From contig MAAY01000027.1 in the NCBI GenBank assembly GCA_002162795.1, positions 1 through 40,346 on the forward strand: a stretch of DNA of 40,346 nucleotides, given 5' to 3'. Of this stretch, positions 1 to 9,100 are shown piece after piece. The stretch's first letter is position 1. The number at the start of each line of letters is the position of its first letter. The notes below the pieces were generated by a model that did not search any database, had not been told where the DNA came from, and saw nothing but the letters and a program-made list of their open reading frames with translations. Both the position numbers and the translations under genes were made by a program. This stretch comes from Rhodobacterales bacterium 56_14_T64. GTDB taxonomy: Bacteria; Pseudomonadota; Alphaproteobacteria; Rhodobacterales; Rhodobacteraceae.

Positions 1-2
1 GC

Positions 3-83
3 TTGAATGCCACGCCAAGAAAGTGCCTGGGATGGAGAACTCCAACTGAAGCCTTCAGGGACGAGCTTATGAAACTGAGATAG
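3..83 (+). CDS. IS30-family transposase, C-terminal end only (cut by window edge)
   Basis: The reading frame entering at base 3 ends LNATPRKCLGWRTP...KLR before TAG at 81-83. The N-x-x-P-R-K-x-L-G-x-R-T-P motif is the conserved C-terminus of IS30-family DDE transposases (family knowledge). The rest of the protein lies left of the window, so whether the copy is intact cannot be judged. It is not the same fragment as the IS30 relic near the right edge, which covers the DDE core. Confidence 0.75.
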   Translation: MNATPRKCLGWRTPTEAFRDELMKLR

Positions 84-89
84 AGCAAA

Positions 90-116
90 CTGTCGCAACG
101 ACCCTTGAGATTCCAT
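90..116 (+). repeat. Probable right terminal inverted repeat of the IS30-family element
   Basis: Seven bases after the transposase stop the sequence reads CTGTCGCaacGACCctTGA and then gATTC, resembling the IS30 right end (CTGTTGCG, then TGACC, then TTGAATC) recalled from family knowledge. The left repeat is outside the window, so the pairing cannot be checked. The element would end near 113-117. Confidence 0.5.
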
Positions 117-218
117 GGCAGGCAGGCCGTTGGCGACAAAGACTGTTTTTTGCACCAACATTATCGTGCTGCCAATGTCTGGCCAATATGACCGAAAGCA
201 CCGATGTTTAATTCTGAA

Positions 219-536
219 TTAGCTGACTTCTGAAAGGATCTGCTTTTTTGCAGTCGGCAAGAATTCCGCGCGTTTTTGCCGGATTTCTTCAGAAGTCACA
301 CGGCCCTGCAGGTCCGCTGTCACTTTACGCACCACGTCCTCGTGATCGGCGTCTTCGATATCCGCAGCCACCAGGGTCTTGGCGTAATCATCGGCCTCAT
401 CCCCGGCTTTTCCCATTTTGGCCGCCGCCCAGAGGCCGAGTATCTTGTTGCAGCGGGCCTGAGCTTTGAATCGCATTTCTTCGTCATGGGCAAACTTTGC
501 CTCAAATGCGTGCTCGCGGTCGTCAAAAGTTGTCAT
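219..536 (-). CDS. DUF1476 protein, F1-ATPase inhibitor subunit zeta
   Basis: This 105-aa protein begins MTTFDDREHAFEAKFAHDEE and is rich in charged helix-forming residues throughout. That start and length match the alphaproteobacterial DUF1476 family, whose Paracoccus member is the zeta subunit that blocks reverse rotation of the F1Fo-ATPase by inserting its N-terminal helix into F1. It has no signal peptide or membrane segment, so it is cytoplasmic and acts at the membrane-bound ATPase. The start is preceded by AAAGG at a usable distance. It is divergent from purC, with about 165 bases between the two starts, which must hold both promoters. Function is inferred from family membership. Confidence 0.85.
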   Translation of the reverse strand: MTTFDDREHAFEAKFAHDEEMRFKAQARCNKILGLWAAAKMGKAGDEADDYAKTLVAADIEDADHEDVVRKVTADLQGRVTSEEIRQKRAEFLPTAKKQILSEVS

Positions 537-701
537 CCGGTTTCGCCTTTTTGATGAAAGAAATCTTATAGTTCTGATATTAGTATCCCGTCGCGCCGGT
601 ACAAGGGCTGGCGGGTCGCTTGCGGCACTGGCGGGCTTGCTCTATGAGGGCGACAGAAACGAGATTCACCTCTCCCATCAGGCTTAATCGAAAGGCTGTC
701 C

Positions 702-1463
702 ATGGCGCGTCGCAAGAAAATCTACGAAGGCAAAGCCAAAATTTTGTATGAAGGCCCCGAGCCGGGCACGATCGTGCAATATTTCAAGGATGACGCCACC
801 GCTTTTAACGCCGAAAAGAAAGACATTTTCGAGGGCAAGGGCGTTCTGAACAACCTGCTGAGCGAATACTTCATGGAGGGTTTGGGCCAAATCGGTGTAC
901 CGACCCACTTTCTGAAGCGTTTGAATATGCGTGAACAATTGGTGCGCAAGTGTGAAATCGTGCCGTTGGAAGTGATCGTGCGAAACTATGCCGCGGGTTC
1001 TATGTCCGCGCGATTGGGCATTGACGAGGGCACGCAACTGCCGCGCCCGATTGTGGAATATTGCCTGAAAGACGACGCTCTGGGTGATCCGCTGGTCAGC
1101 GAAGAACACATCGCCGCTTTTGGCTGGGCAAGTCAGCAGGATATGGACGATATTCTGAGTCTTGCGCTGCGAGTGAATGATTTCATGTCTGGTGTAATGC
1201 TGGCCGTTGGTATCCGCCTGATCGACTTCAAGATCGAGTTTGGCCGGGTCTATGATGGTGATTTTCCGCGCCTTGTGTTGGCTGATGAGATCAGCCCGGA
1301 CAGCTGTCGTTTGTGGGATATCGAGACCGGCCGCAAGCTGGACAAAGATGTGTTCCGCCGCGATCTGGGCAGCCTGACGGATGCCTATTCCGAAGTCGCA
1401 CGGCGTTTGGGCGTGATGCCCAACACCCCCCCGACAATGGGTAAGCCAACTCTGGTCAACTAA
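702..1463 (+). CDS. purC: Phosphoribosylaminoimidazole-succinocarboxamide synthase (SAICAR synthetase)
   Basis: PurC joins aspartate to CAIR using ATP in de novo purine synthesis. The 253-aa product has the usual bacterial length and the family motifs: the N-terminal ATP-binding strand [14 protein letters not shown] (residues 4-17), [19 protein letters not shown] near the middle, and [10 protein letters not shown] in the C-terminal part. GAAAGG lies just upstream of the ATG. It heads a purC-purS-purQ run on the plus strand. PurC is followed by purS after about 90 bases and then purQ by a one-base overlap, so coordinated expression of consecutive purine steps is likely. Confidence 0.96.
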   Translation: MARRKKIYEGKAKILYEGPEPGTIVQYFKDDATAFNAEKKDIFEGKGVLNNLLSEYFMEGLGQIGVPTHFLKRLNMREQLVRKCEIVPLEVIVRNYAAGSMSARLGIDEGTQLPRPIVEYCLKDDALGDPLVSEEHIAAFGWASQQDMDDILSLALRVNDFMSGVMLAVGIRLIDFKIEFGRVYDGDFPRLVLADEISPDSCRLWDIETGRKLDKDVFRRDLGSLTDAYSEVARRLGVMPNTPPTMGKPTLVN

Positions 1464-1554
1464 GCTCCAGCGCCCGGATCGGGCGTTGGACATGAGTATT
1501 TATAGCAAAGAACAAGTCCTAGGGGCTTTGTCACCGCAATCGAGGAATGACGCG

Positions 1555-1785
1555 ATGAAGGCACGGGTGCATGTGATGCTAAAGAATGGGGTTCTCGATC
1601 CGCAGGGTGAAGCCATCCGGCACGCTCTGGGGGCCATGGGCTTTGATAAGGTCAACGGCGTTCGACAAGGCAAGGTGATCGACCTGACCCTGGCCGACGA
1701 CGCCAGCGAAGCAGATGTGACTGACATGTGTGAAAAGCTGTTGGCCAACACGGTGATCGAATCCTACAGCATCGAGATGCTGTGA
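1555..1785 (+). CDS. purS: Phosphoribosylformylglycinamidine synthase subunit PurS
   Basis: PurS is the small subunit that bridges PurQ and PurL in FGAM synthase. Starting at 1555 gives a 76-aa protein beginning [20 protein letters not shown], the standard PurS start, with the typical middle motif ([15 protein letters not shown]) and end ([10 protein letters not shown]). An in-frame ATG at 1486 would add 23 residues unlike the family. The 1555 start has GAGG about 9 bases upstream, so 1555 is preferred. Its TGA stop (1783-1785) shares one base with the purQ ATG, implying translational coupling. The large subunit purL is not in the window. Confidence 0.94.
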   Translation: MKARVHVMLKNGVLDPQGEAIRHALGAMGFDKVNGVRQGKVIDLTLADDASEADVTDMCEKLLANTVIESYSIEML

Positions 1786-2453
1786 TGAAGGCGGCGGTTG
1801 TTGTCTTTCCGGGATCCAACTGTGACCGCGATCTCGCGGTTGCTTTTGAGCGCGCCGGGTTTGATGTCTCGATGGTCTGGCACAAGGACAACGAGCTTCC
1901 CGCTGGGGTCGACATCGTTGGTGTGCCGGGCGGTTTTTCCTATGGTGACTATCTGCGCTGTGGTGCCATTGCGGCACAGTCTCCGATCTGCAAAGCGGTG
2001 GTCGATCACGCCAGTCGCGGTGGCTATGCCATTGGAATCTGTAATGGGTTTCAGGTTTTGACGGAAACCGGAGTTCTGCCGGGTGCTTTGCTGCGCAATG
2101 CCGGGCTGAAATACATCTGCCGGACAGTGGATCTTAAGATCACCACCACCGACAGCGTCTTTACCCAAGGCTACGGAGCAGGTGATGTGATCGCTGTTCC
2201 AATTGCTCACCATGACGGCAATTACTATGCGGATGCTGAAACTGTGACGCAATTGCAGGATCAGGACCGGGTTGCTTTCACTTATGTTGACAATCCAAAC
2301 GGCTCGATTGCGGATATCGCTGGTATCTTGTCCGAAAACCGTCGGGTTCTGGGAATGATGCCGCACCCCGAGCGGGCCGCGGATGAGGGCCATGGTGGCA
2401 CCGATGGACTGGCAGTGTTCCGCGCACTGACGGATATTGTTGCCACAGCGTGA
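1785..2453 (+). CDS. purQ: Phosphoribosylformylglycinamidine synthase, glutaminase subunit PurQ
   Basis: PurQ is the class I glutamine amidotransferase subunit of FGAM synthase: it hydrolyses glutamine and passes ammonia to PurL. The 222-aa protein begins [16 protein letters not shown], carries the nucleophile elbow GICNGFQ with Cys86, and has the C-terminal HPER segment ([11 protein letters not shown]) bearing the catalytic His and Glu. Length and motif order are normal. A GTG at 1782 would add one Met; the ATG at 1785 overlapping the purS stop is the likely start. The gene ends 36 bases before the dctB-like ATG. Confidence 0.95.
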   Translation: MKAAVVVFPGSNCDRDLAVAFERAGFDVSMVWHKDNELPAGVDIVGVPGGFSYGDYLRCGAIAAQSPICKAVVDHASRGGYAIGICNGFQVLTETGVLPGALLRNAGLKYICRTVDLKITTTDSVFTQGYGAGDVIAVPIAHHDGNYYADAETVTQLQDQDRVAFTYVDNPNGSIADIAGILSENRRVLGMMPHPERAADEGHGGTDGLAVFRALTDIVATA

Positions 2454-2463
2454 CTTGTGATGC

Positions 2464-2501
2464 CGGGGCGGTGGGCGTAGATTTACGCCATGACCGCCCC
2501 G
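2464..2501 (+). promoter_or_regulatory. Hairpin enclosing the start codon of the dctB-like gene
   Basis: An outer 9-bp stem (2464-2472 with 2493-2501, arm CGGGGCGGT) encloses an inner 6-bp stem GGCGTA/TACGCC (2474-2479 with 2484-2489) closed by a GATT loop. The annotated ATG at 2490-2492 sits in the internal loop between the two stems. No T-run follows, so it does not look like a simple terminator for purQ. No clear Shine-Dalgarno sequence is seen. The pairing is read directly; a role in translational control is inference. Confidence 0.55.
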
Positions 2502-4262
2502 CAAAACGTTCCCCAACAGATTAAACCCAGTCCACCGTCGCGAACGTTTTCGTGGAAGGTGCGTCTGGCTTTGGTTTTGCTGCTATCTGTGGTGGCAGTA
2601 ACCGTCTGGCAGACCAATCGGTTGTTGACCAACCGCTTTACCCAGACCACGCACAATCGGGCGGAACTGCGGCTGGCGCTGTACTCAGGCAACTTGCTGA
2701 GTGAGCTGCGCCAAAACGCCATTGTGCCGCAGCTGCTGGCTCGCGATCAGACGCTGATATCGGCGCTGCAATCCAGTGACTTTTCGCTCTCAACCCAGCG
2801 ACTGATCTCGTTTGTCGACGAAATCGGCGCCGCATCAATTATGTTGCTGGCTCAGGATGGCCGCACCGTGGCGGCGACCGATCGCCATCGACTGGGTGAG
2901 TTGCACCGCAGCGCGCCATATTTTGTGGATGCTATTCGTTCCAATGCCACTGTGTTTTCGGTGATCGAACGCGAGGCCGGTGGCTATCGGTTCACCTACG
3001 CCCGCCGACTTGAGGATGCTTCGGATGTGCTGGGGGTGATTGTGGTCGAGGTCGACCTGCAGAAATTCGAGCGTGCCTGGGCCGGAATTTCCGATGCGGT
3101 GATGGTCAGCGACAGCACTGGCACCATTGTGCTGGCAACTGAATCTCGCTGGCGTGGGTTGAACGAGGCAGACGCCTTGAAGCAGCAGACGCCGCAGGGC
3201 GCGATCCAGCGGGCGATCCGGGCCACCACCGATTGGACGGTGCTGCCAGCGGATGCTTATCTGCAGGGCGAGGCGGTGATGCGGATCACCAATCGCATTC
3301 AGTTTCGTGGTTGGCACATAACCTCATATACTACCTATGTCTCGATCCGCGAGCGGGTGAACACGGTACTGGCGCTTGAGATAATGGGATTCGCCATTTT
3401 CCTGGCGTTGGGATTTTATGCCCTGAGCCGAAAATCTGCGCTGCGCATGGCCTTGTTCCAGCGCGAGTCGGCGGAGCTTCGCGTACTGAACGCCCGCTTG
3501 CAGCGGGAAGTCGCCGAGCGGGAACGCGTGCAGGAAACCCTTGCGGTGGCAGAACAAAGTCTAGCGCAGAGCTCTAAACTGGCGGCCTTGGGCGAAATGT
3601 CGGCCGCTGTCAGCCATGAATTGAACCAGCCATTGGCGGCAATGAAAACCTATCTGGCTGGTGCGCGGCTCTTACTGGGGCGCAACCGCCCCGAAGAAGC
3701 CCTGGTTTCTTTTGGCCGCATCGATGATTTGATCGAACGGATGGGCGCGATTACCCGGCAATTGAAATCATATGCTCGCAAGGGCGGCGATACGTTGCGC
3801 CCTGTAAATATGGCCGATGCGCTGGCCTCCAGTCTGTCAATGATGGAGCCGCAACTGCGTCAGCGGCACGTGCGGATTGCTCGTGTGCTACCCGAAGATT
3901 CGGTTATGGTGATGGGCGACAGGATGCGCATCGAGCAGGTGATGGTGAACCTCTTGCGAAATGCACTGGACGCCACCAAGTCAGTAGCAGATCCGGAAAT
4001 CGAGATTATTCTGGCCGCAGGAGAGACGGCGATTCTGGCAGTTCGGGACAATGGGGATGGCATCGAAGACTTTGGCGAGTTGTTTGAACCCTTTTACACC
4101 ACCAAGCAGCCGGGCGACGGGGTTGGTCTTGGGCTTGCTATCTCATCCGGGATCGTCAACGACCTTGGGGGACGATTGACCGCCCGCAACGGCGAAAACG
4201 GTGGCGCGGTATTTGAAATGCAATTGCCGATCCTGGTGGATGGGGTCGAAGCCGCCGAATAG
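2490..4262 (+). CDS. dctB: DctB-like sensor histidine kinase
   Basis: A membrane sensor kinase of 590 aa, probably sensing C4-dicarboxylates or a similar organic acid in the periplasm. It has a first membrane helix at about residues 25-45 (LALVLLLSVVAVTVW), a ~250-residue extracytoplasmic region of the DctB/PAS-like (Cache) type, a second helix at about 293-312, a coiled linker, then the kinase core. Visible kinase motifs are the H-box SHELNQPL with phospho-acceptor His376, the N-box NLLRNALDA, the G1 box DNGDGIED and the G2 box GVGLGLAIS. The partner regulator follows after 29 bases. No dicarboxylate transporter lies nearby, so the ligand is inferred. The start is uncertain because the ATG lies in a hairpin without a clear ribosome site. 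Confidence 0.85.
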   Translation: MTAPQNVPQQIKPSPPSRTFSWKVRLALVLLLSVVAVTVWQTNRLLTNRFTQTTHNRAELRLALYSGNLLSELRQNAIVPQLLARDQTLISALQSSDFSLSTQRLISFVDEIGAASIMLLAQDGRTVAATDRHRLGELHRSAPYFVDAIRSNATVFSVIEREAGGYRFTYARRLEDASDVLGVIVVEVDLQKFERAWAGISDAVMVSDSTGTIVLATESRWRGLNEADALKQQTPQGAIQRAIRATTDWTVLPADAYLQGEAVMRITNRIQFRGWHITSYTTYVSIRERVNTVLALEIMGFAIFLALGFYALSRKSALRMALFQRESAELRVLNARLQREVAERERVQETLAVAEQSLAQSSKLAALGEMSAAVSHELNQPLAAMKTYLAGARLLLGRNRPEEALVSFGRIDDLIERMGAITRQLKSYARKGGDTLRPVNMADALASSLSMMEPQLRQRHVRIARVLPEDSVMVMGDRMRIEQVMVNLLRNALDATKSVADPEIEIILAAGETAILAVRDNGDGIEDFGELFEPFYTTKQPGDGVGLGLAISSGIVNDLGGRLTARNGENGGAVFEMQLPILVDGVEAAE

Positions 4263-4291
4263 ATACGGCGTGAATTAAGAGAGGAAGCTTT

Positions 4292-5626
4292 ATGGCGCAG
4301 GCTATGAAAATTGCGATTGTCGACGACGAACAGGATATGCGTCAGTCGATCAGCCAATGGCTGGCTCTGTCGGGTTATGACACCGAAACTTTTGCCAGTG
4401 CCGAGGATGCGTTGAAAGTTCTGGGTGCGGATTATCCGGGTATTGTTATCTCTGACATCAAAATGCCGGGCATGGACGGAATGCAATTCCTAAAAAAGCT
4501 GATGGGCAGTGACAGTGCTCTGCCGGTGATCATGATCACCGGGCACGGTGATGTGCCAATGGCGGTCGAGGCAATGCGGGTCGGGGCCTTTGATTTTCTT
4601 GAGAAACCCTTCAATCCGGATCGCATGTCGGAACTGGCCAAGCGGGCCACTGGCGCGCGGCGTCTGGTGTTGGACAACCGTGTTTTGCGGCGTGAATTGT
4701 CTGACGGCACCCAGATTATGAAGAAGCTGATTGGCGCCAGCCCGGTGATGGATCGCTTGAAAGAAGACATTCTTGATCTCGGCCAGGCCGATGGTCATGT
4801 ACTGATCGACGGCGAAACCGGCACCGGCAAAACACTGGTGGCGCATGCTTTGCATGCTGTCGGCAGTCGGGCAGGTAAGAAGTTCGTTTTGGTCAGCTGC
4901 GCTGCACTAGAAGAAGACGCGCTGTCCAAGCGGCTGTTTGGGCCAATGATGCCCGAAGATGCATTGTTGCCCGCGATTGAACAGGCCCGGGGCGGCACTC
5001 TGGTTCTGGAAGACATCGATGCTCTGACGGAACCCCTGCAGGCGAAATTACTCAGCGTGATCAACGAGCAGGGCACCCCAGGCGAAACCCGCATTATTGC
5101 CATTTCCAACCTGCAGGAGGCAGGCAAAACCTGCGAGGACGCGCTGCGCTCGGACCTGTTTTACCGTTTGGCGGCGCTGCGCATCACGGTGCCACCGCTG
5201 CGTCAACGCGGCGAGGATATCCTGACCCTGTTCACCCGCCTGTCCGAGCAGTTCTCTGAGGAATACGGCTGCGACGCGCCACAAGTCTCGGCGCAAGAGG
5301 CCGCACAACTGCTGCAAGCGCCTTGGCCGGGCAATGTGCGACAATTGATCAATATCGCGGAACGGGCTGTGCTGCAGGCGCGGCGCGGATCGGGCACTAT
5401 TGCTTCGCTGTTGATGTCCGATCACGAAGAGATGCAGCCGGTGATGACCACCGAAGGCAAGCCGCTGAAGGAATATGTCGAAGCTTTTGAACGCATGTTG
5501 ATCGACAATACAATGCGTCGCCACAAGGGCTCGATTGCCTCGGTGATGGATGAATTGTGCCTGCCACGGCGTACCTTGAACGAAAAGATGGCAAAATACG
5601 GCTTGCAGCGATCCGACTATCTCTGA
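4292..5626 (+). CDS. dctD: DctD-like NtrC-family response regulator lacking the GAFTGA loop
   Basis: The order is receiver, AAA+ and Fis-type HTH (444 aa). The receiver has the acidic pair DD near residue 11, phospho-acceptor Asp55 (VISDIKMPG), the switch Thr (MITGHGD) and Lys (EKPF). The AAA+ domain has Walker A GETGTGKT at 174-181 and an arginine-finger segment DLFYRLAALRI. Between RLFG (214-217) and GGTL (from 234), where family members carry GAFTGA, there is only PMMPEDALLPAIEQAR; the loop is absent. Walker B reads LVLEDI rather than the usual LDEI. The C-terminal helix-turn-helix is intact. Known GAFTGA-less relatives such as Rhodobacter capsulatus NtrC activate sigma70-type polymerase, so sigma54 independence is the likely reading here (inference). 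Confidence 0.88.
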   Translation: MAQAMKIAIVDDEQDMRQSISQWLALSGYDTETFASAEDALKVLGADYPGIVISDIKMPGMDGMQFLKKLMGSDSALPVIMITGHGDVPMAVEAMRVGAFDFLEKPFNPDRMSELAKRATGARRLVLDNRVLRRELSDGTQIMKKLIGASPVMDRLKEDILDLGQADGHVLIDGETGTGKTLVAHALHAVGSRAGKKFVLVSCAALEEDALSKRLFGPMMPEDALLPAIEQARGGTLVLEDIDALTEPLQAKLLSVINEQGTPGETRIIAISNLQEAGKTCEDALRSDLFYRLAALRITVPPLRQRGEDILTLFTRLSEQFSEEYGCDAPQVSAQEAAQLLQAPWPGNVRQLINIAERAVLQARRGSGTIASLLMSDHEEMQPVMTTEGKPLKEYVEAFERMLIDNTMRRHKGSIASVMDELCLPRRTLNEKMAKYGLQRSDYL

Positions 5627-5650
5627 GTTGTTTTGTCCACAGCATGTCAG

Positions 5651-5673
5651 AGTCCCCGATTGGGGGCTTTTAT
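5651..5673 (+). terminator. Rho-independent terminator after the dctD-like gene
   Basis: A 7-bp stem AGTCCCC/GGGGGCT (one T-G pair) with a GATT loop is followed by TTTTAT. It lies 25 bases after the dctD-like stop and separates that operon from the rne leader. Confidence 0.8.
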
Positions 5674-6190
5674 TGCCGGTATTCAGCCTGAACGCCTGAA
5701 TACTTTGCTTCTTTTTAACCTTTAGGCCGAATTGATTGCCTTATCTGGTGAATTCCATGGGCCAGACAAAGATGCCCATTGTCATTACCTATCCACAGGC
5801 AGTATGCTGCCTTGACGGGACTACCACCAATATGGGTGCTACCCCTTCAGATGAGTTTCGCTGCTTATCGTCTTTGTCCGGCATGATCCGAGAAGTCGAA
5901 AGCAGACCGATTAGCCCCGGGGTCCGGGGTTGTTTAGCGCCTGAACCGGAACATATCCGGGGCAGGAAAAAAATGGGCAGGGCTCGGGATACTCCCACCT
6001 GTCGGAGAAGAACCGCGATGACGCGCGCGCAGGCACACAGCACAGAGACAGCACCGCTGGGACTACTTCCCGCGACTATGTCCCGTAGCGCGCCGTTAAA
6101 TATCGCCCTGACAAGACACCACCCAAAACGCGCAGCTCCCCCCGGCAACGGCCGGAGCCTGCGCGCGCAGGCATGGTGCACTAAGGAAAC
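5674..6190 (+). promoter_or_regulatory. Long non-coding leader upstream of rne
   Basis: About 515 bases without a convincing gene precede the RNase E start. The part from about 5915 on is GC-rich with several self-complementary stretches: CCCCGG/CCGGGG around 5915-5930 and 5955-5965, GGGAC...GTCCC around 6058-6085, and the palindromic CCTGCGCGCGCAGG near 6158-6172. Frames crossing it are not protein-like. RNase E genes in other bacteria have long leaders that the enzyme itself cleaves (established for E. coli). That this leader works the same way is inference. No promoter could be placed with confidence; an A/T-rich stretch near 5701-5745 is the likeliest area. Confidence 0.5.
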
Positions 6191-9100
6191 ATGGCAAAGA
6201 AGATGCTTATTGATGCCACCCACGCGGAAGAAACCCGCGTCGTGGTGGTCGACGGAAACAAAGTTGAGGAGTTCGACTTTGAATCCGAGAACAAACGCCA
6301 GCTTGCTGGCAATATCTATCTGGCAAAAGTAACACGGGTCGAGCCTTCACTGCAGGCCGCCTTTGTTGACTATGGCGGCAATCGTCATGGCTTTCTGGCC
6401 TTCTCAGAAATCCATCCTGACTACTATCAGATTCCGGTCGCCGACCGCGAAGCCCTGATGGAGGAAGAGCGAGTCTACGCCGAGGCGATGCGCGCTAAGG
6501 ACGATGCCAAGGACGACGAGGACGACAATAAGTCCTCCAAGCCACGCCGTACGCGCTCGCGCAGCCGCACCAAGGCTGAGGGCGTTAAGTCAAAGGATGC
6601 TGTTGAGACCAAAGAAGTTGATCTCCCCAGCACCGAGATTTCCGGCATGGAAACCATCGATCTCAGCGATGAGAGCGATTCCGTGGATGTGCTGGACGTA
6701 GCCGAGGGCAGCTCTCCAATGGAGACTGTTACGGAGACGCCAGTAGAAGTACCCAACGATGACCAGGCTGAGGTCGAGGCAACGACAGAGGCTACAGCTG
6801 AAGCTGTAGCCGAGACTGCTGTAGACACTGTCATTATTATCGATGAAGCAGTCGTAGCACCTGTTGCTGAAGAAACCACGTCCGAAGCCGAGGCTCAGGA
6901 TGCAGCACCGGCAGACGCCGCTGCTGAAGTTGAGCCTACAGAAGCCAAAGAGCCAGGCGATGAAGAGCCCGACGCCGAAGATCAACGCGCCGATGCTATC
7001 TCCAAAGACAGCTCAATCGAATCCGTCGCAGATGAGGACGACAGCGAGGACATTCGTCCGCGCCGGAAACCACGCCCACGTCGCTACAAGATCCAGGAAG
7101 TTATTAAAGTTCGCCAGGTTCTGCTGGTCCAGGTCGTCAAAGAAGAGCGCGGCAACAAAGGCGCTGCTCTGACCACATATCTGTCGCTGGCGGGTCGCTA
7201 TTGCGTGCTGATGCCCAACACCGCGCGCGGTGGTGGTATTTCCCGCAAGATCACCAATGCTGTTGACCGTAAGAAACTGAAAGAAATCGCCAACGAAATC
7301 GACGTGCCAACTGGCGCAGGCCTTATCGTCCGCACCGCCGGTGCCAAACGCACCAAGGCCGAAATCAAGCGCGACTATGAATACCTGCAACGCCTGTGGG
7401 AGCAGATCCGTGAGCTGACGCTGAAATCCATCGCGCCCGCCAAGATCTATGAAGAAGGCGACCTGATCAAACGCTCGATCCGCGACCTGTATAACCGCGA
7501 TATCGACGAAGTGTTTGTTGAAGGTGAGCGGGGCTACCGCATCGCCAAAGACTTCATGAAAATGATCATGCCGTCGCACGCCAAGAACGTGAAACGCTAC
7601 AACGAGACGCTGCCGTTGTTCGCGCGCTTTCAGGTGGAAAGCTATCTGGGTGGCATGTTCAACCCAACCGTTCAGCTGAAATCTGGCGGTTACATCGTGA
7701 TCGACGTGACCGAGGCCCTGGTGGCCATCGACGTCAACTCCGGCCGCGCCACCAAAGAAGGCTCGATCGAGGACACTGCCACCAAGACCAACCTAGAGGC
7801 CGCTGAAGAGGTGGCCCGTCAGTTGCGTCTGCGGGATCTTGCCGGTCTGATAGTCATCGACTTCATCGATATGGACGAGCGTAAGAACAACGCCGCCGTT
7901 GAGAAAAAGATCAAGGACAAGCTGAAGACCGACCGCGCCCGCATCCAAATCGGTCGCATCTCGGGCTTTGGTCTGATGGAAATGAGCCGCCAGCGCCTGC
8001 GCCCCGGTATGCTCGAAGCCACCACCCAGCCATGCCCCTCGTGCCACGGTACTGGCTTGATCCGTTCCGACGACAATATGGCGCTGACCATTCTGCGCCA
8101 GATTGAGGAAGAGGGCACCCGCAATCGCTCGCGTGAAGTTCTGGTGCGCTGCCCGGTTAGCATTGCCAACTTCCTGATGAACCAAAAGCGCGAGCATATC
8201 AGCCAAATCGAATCCCGCTATGGAATGTCGGTGCGGATTGAAGGTGACCCGCATTTGATCAGCCCTGACTTCACCCTTGAGAAGTTCAAGACGGCCACTC
8301 GTGCGGTGCCAGTTGCTGCGGCTCCGGTAGTGTCGGTTGATACCTCTCTGATGGCTCAGGTGGACGCCGATGAGGCCGAAGCCAATGATGAAGACGTGGT
8401 GGTTGAAGCCACTGAAGTCACTGAAAACCCAGATGTGGTTGAAGGCTCGGAAGAGGACGTCAAACCCAAGCGCAAGCGTCGTCGGCGTCGTCGTCGGTCC
8501 GGTAAATCGGAAAACGGTGAAAATGGGTCCGAAGAGGGTTCGGAAACAAATGCCGAAGGCGCTGCCAACGGGGATGCTCCATCTGAAGCGGATGCTACTG
8601 CCGAGGTGACCACCGAAGGCGAGCTGCCTGCAGAAGAAGAGACGAAGCCCAAGCGGACACGGACCCGTCGGTCACGCTCGCGGGGCGGAAAAGCGAAAGC
8701 GGACGCCGCTGAAAATGAAGCTGCTCCATCAGCAGAAGGGCTGGCTGAGGTTCCTTCTGCGGAAGCGGGTGAGGTTGAACAGCCTGTTGTTGCATCTGCC
8801 GAGCCTGAGACTGCTTCGGTGACTGCAGAACCAGCGGCAGACGCTGCTGAGGCTCTTGTTGAAGCGGAATCTGTGGCCGAAACGGTCGCAGAAGCTGCGG
8901 CTGAGACAACCGAAGCTGAGGTCGCTGTCGATGCGCCTGAAATTGCGGTCGAGACTGTTGACGTACTTGCAGCACCAGAGGCCGCTGCGCCCGAGGTTGA
9001 AGTGGTTGCTGAACCGGCTGAGGCCGCTGCGCTCGAAACTGTAGAAGTCGCACCAACAGCGCCAGTTGTTGAGCCAGAACCCGAACAGGCGGCGGCTGAA

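Noticed and set aside
5736-6332. Plus-strand 198-codon frame in the rne leader
   Set aside because: It has no ribosome site, an irregular composition and runs into rne in another frame; the leader is better explained as untranslated RNA.
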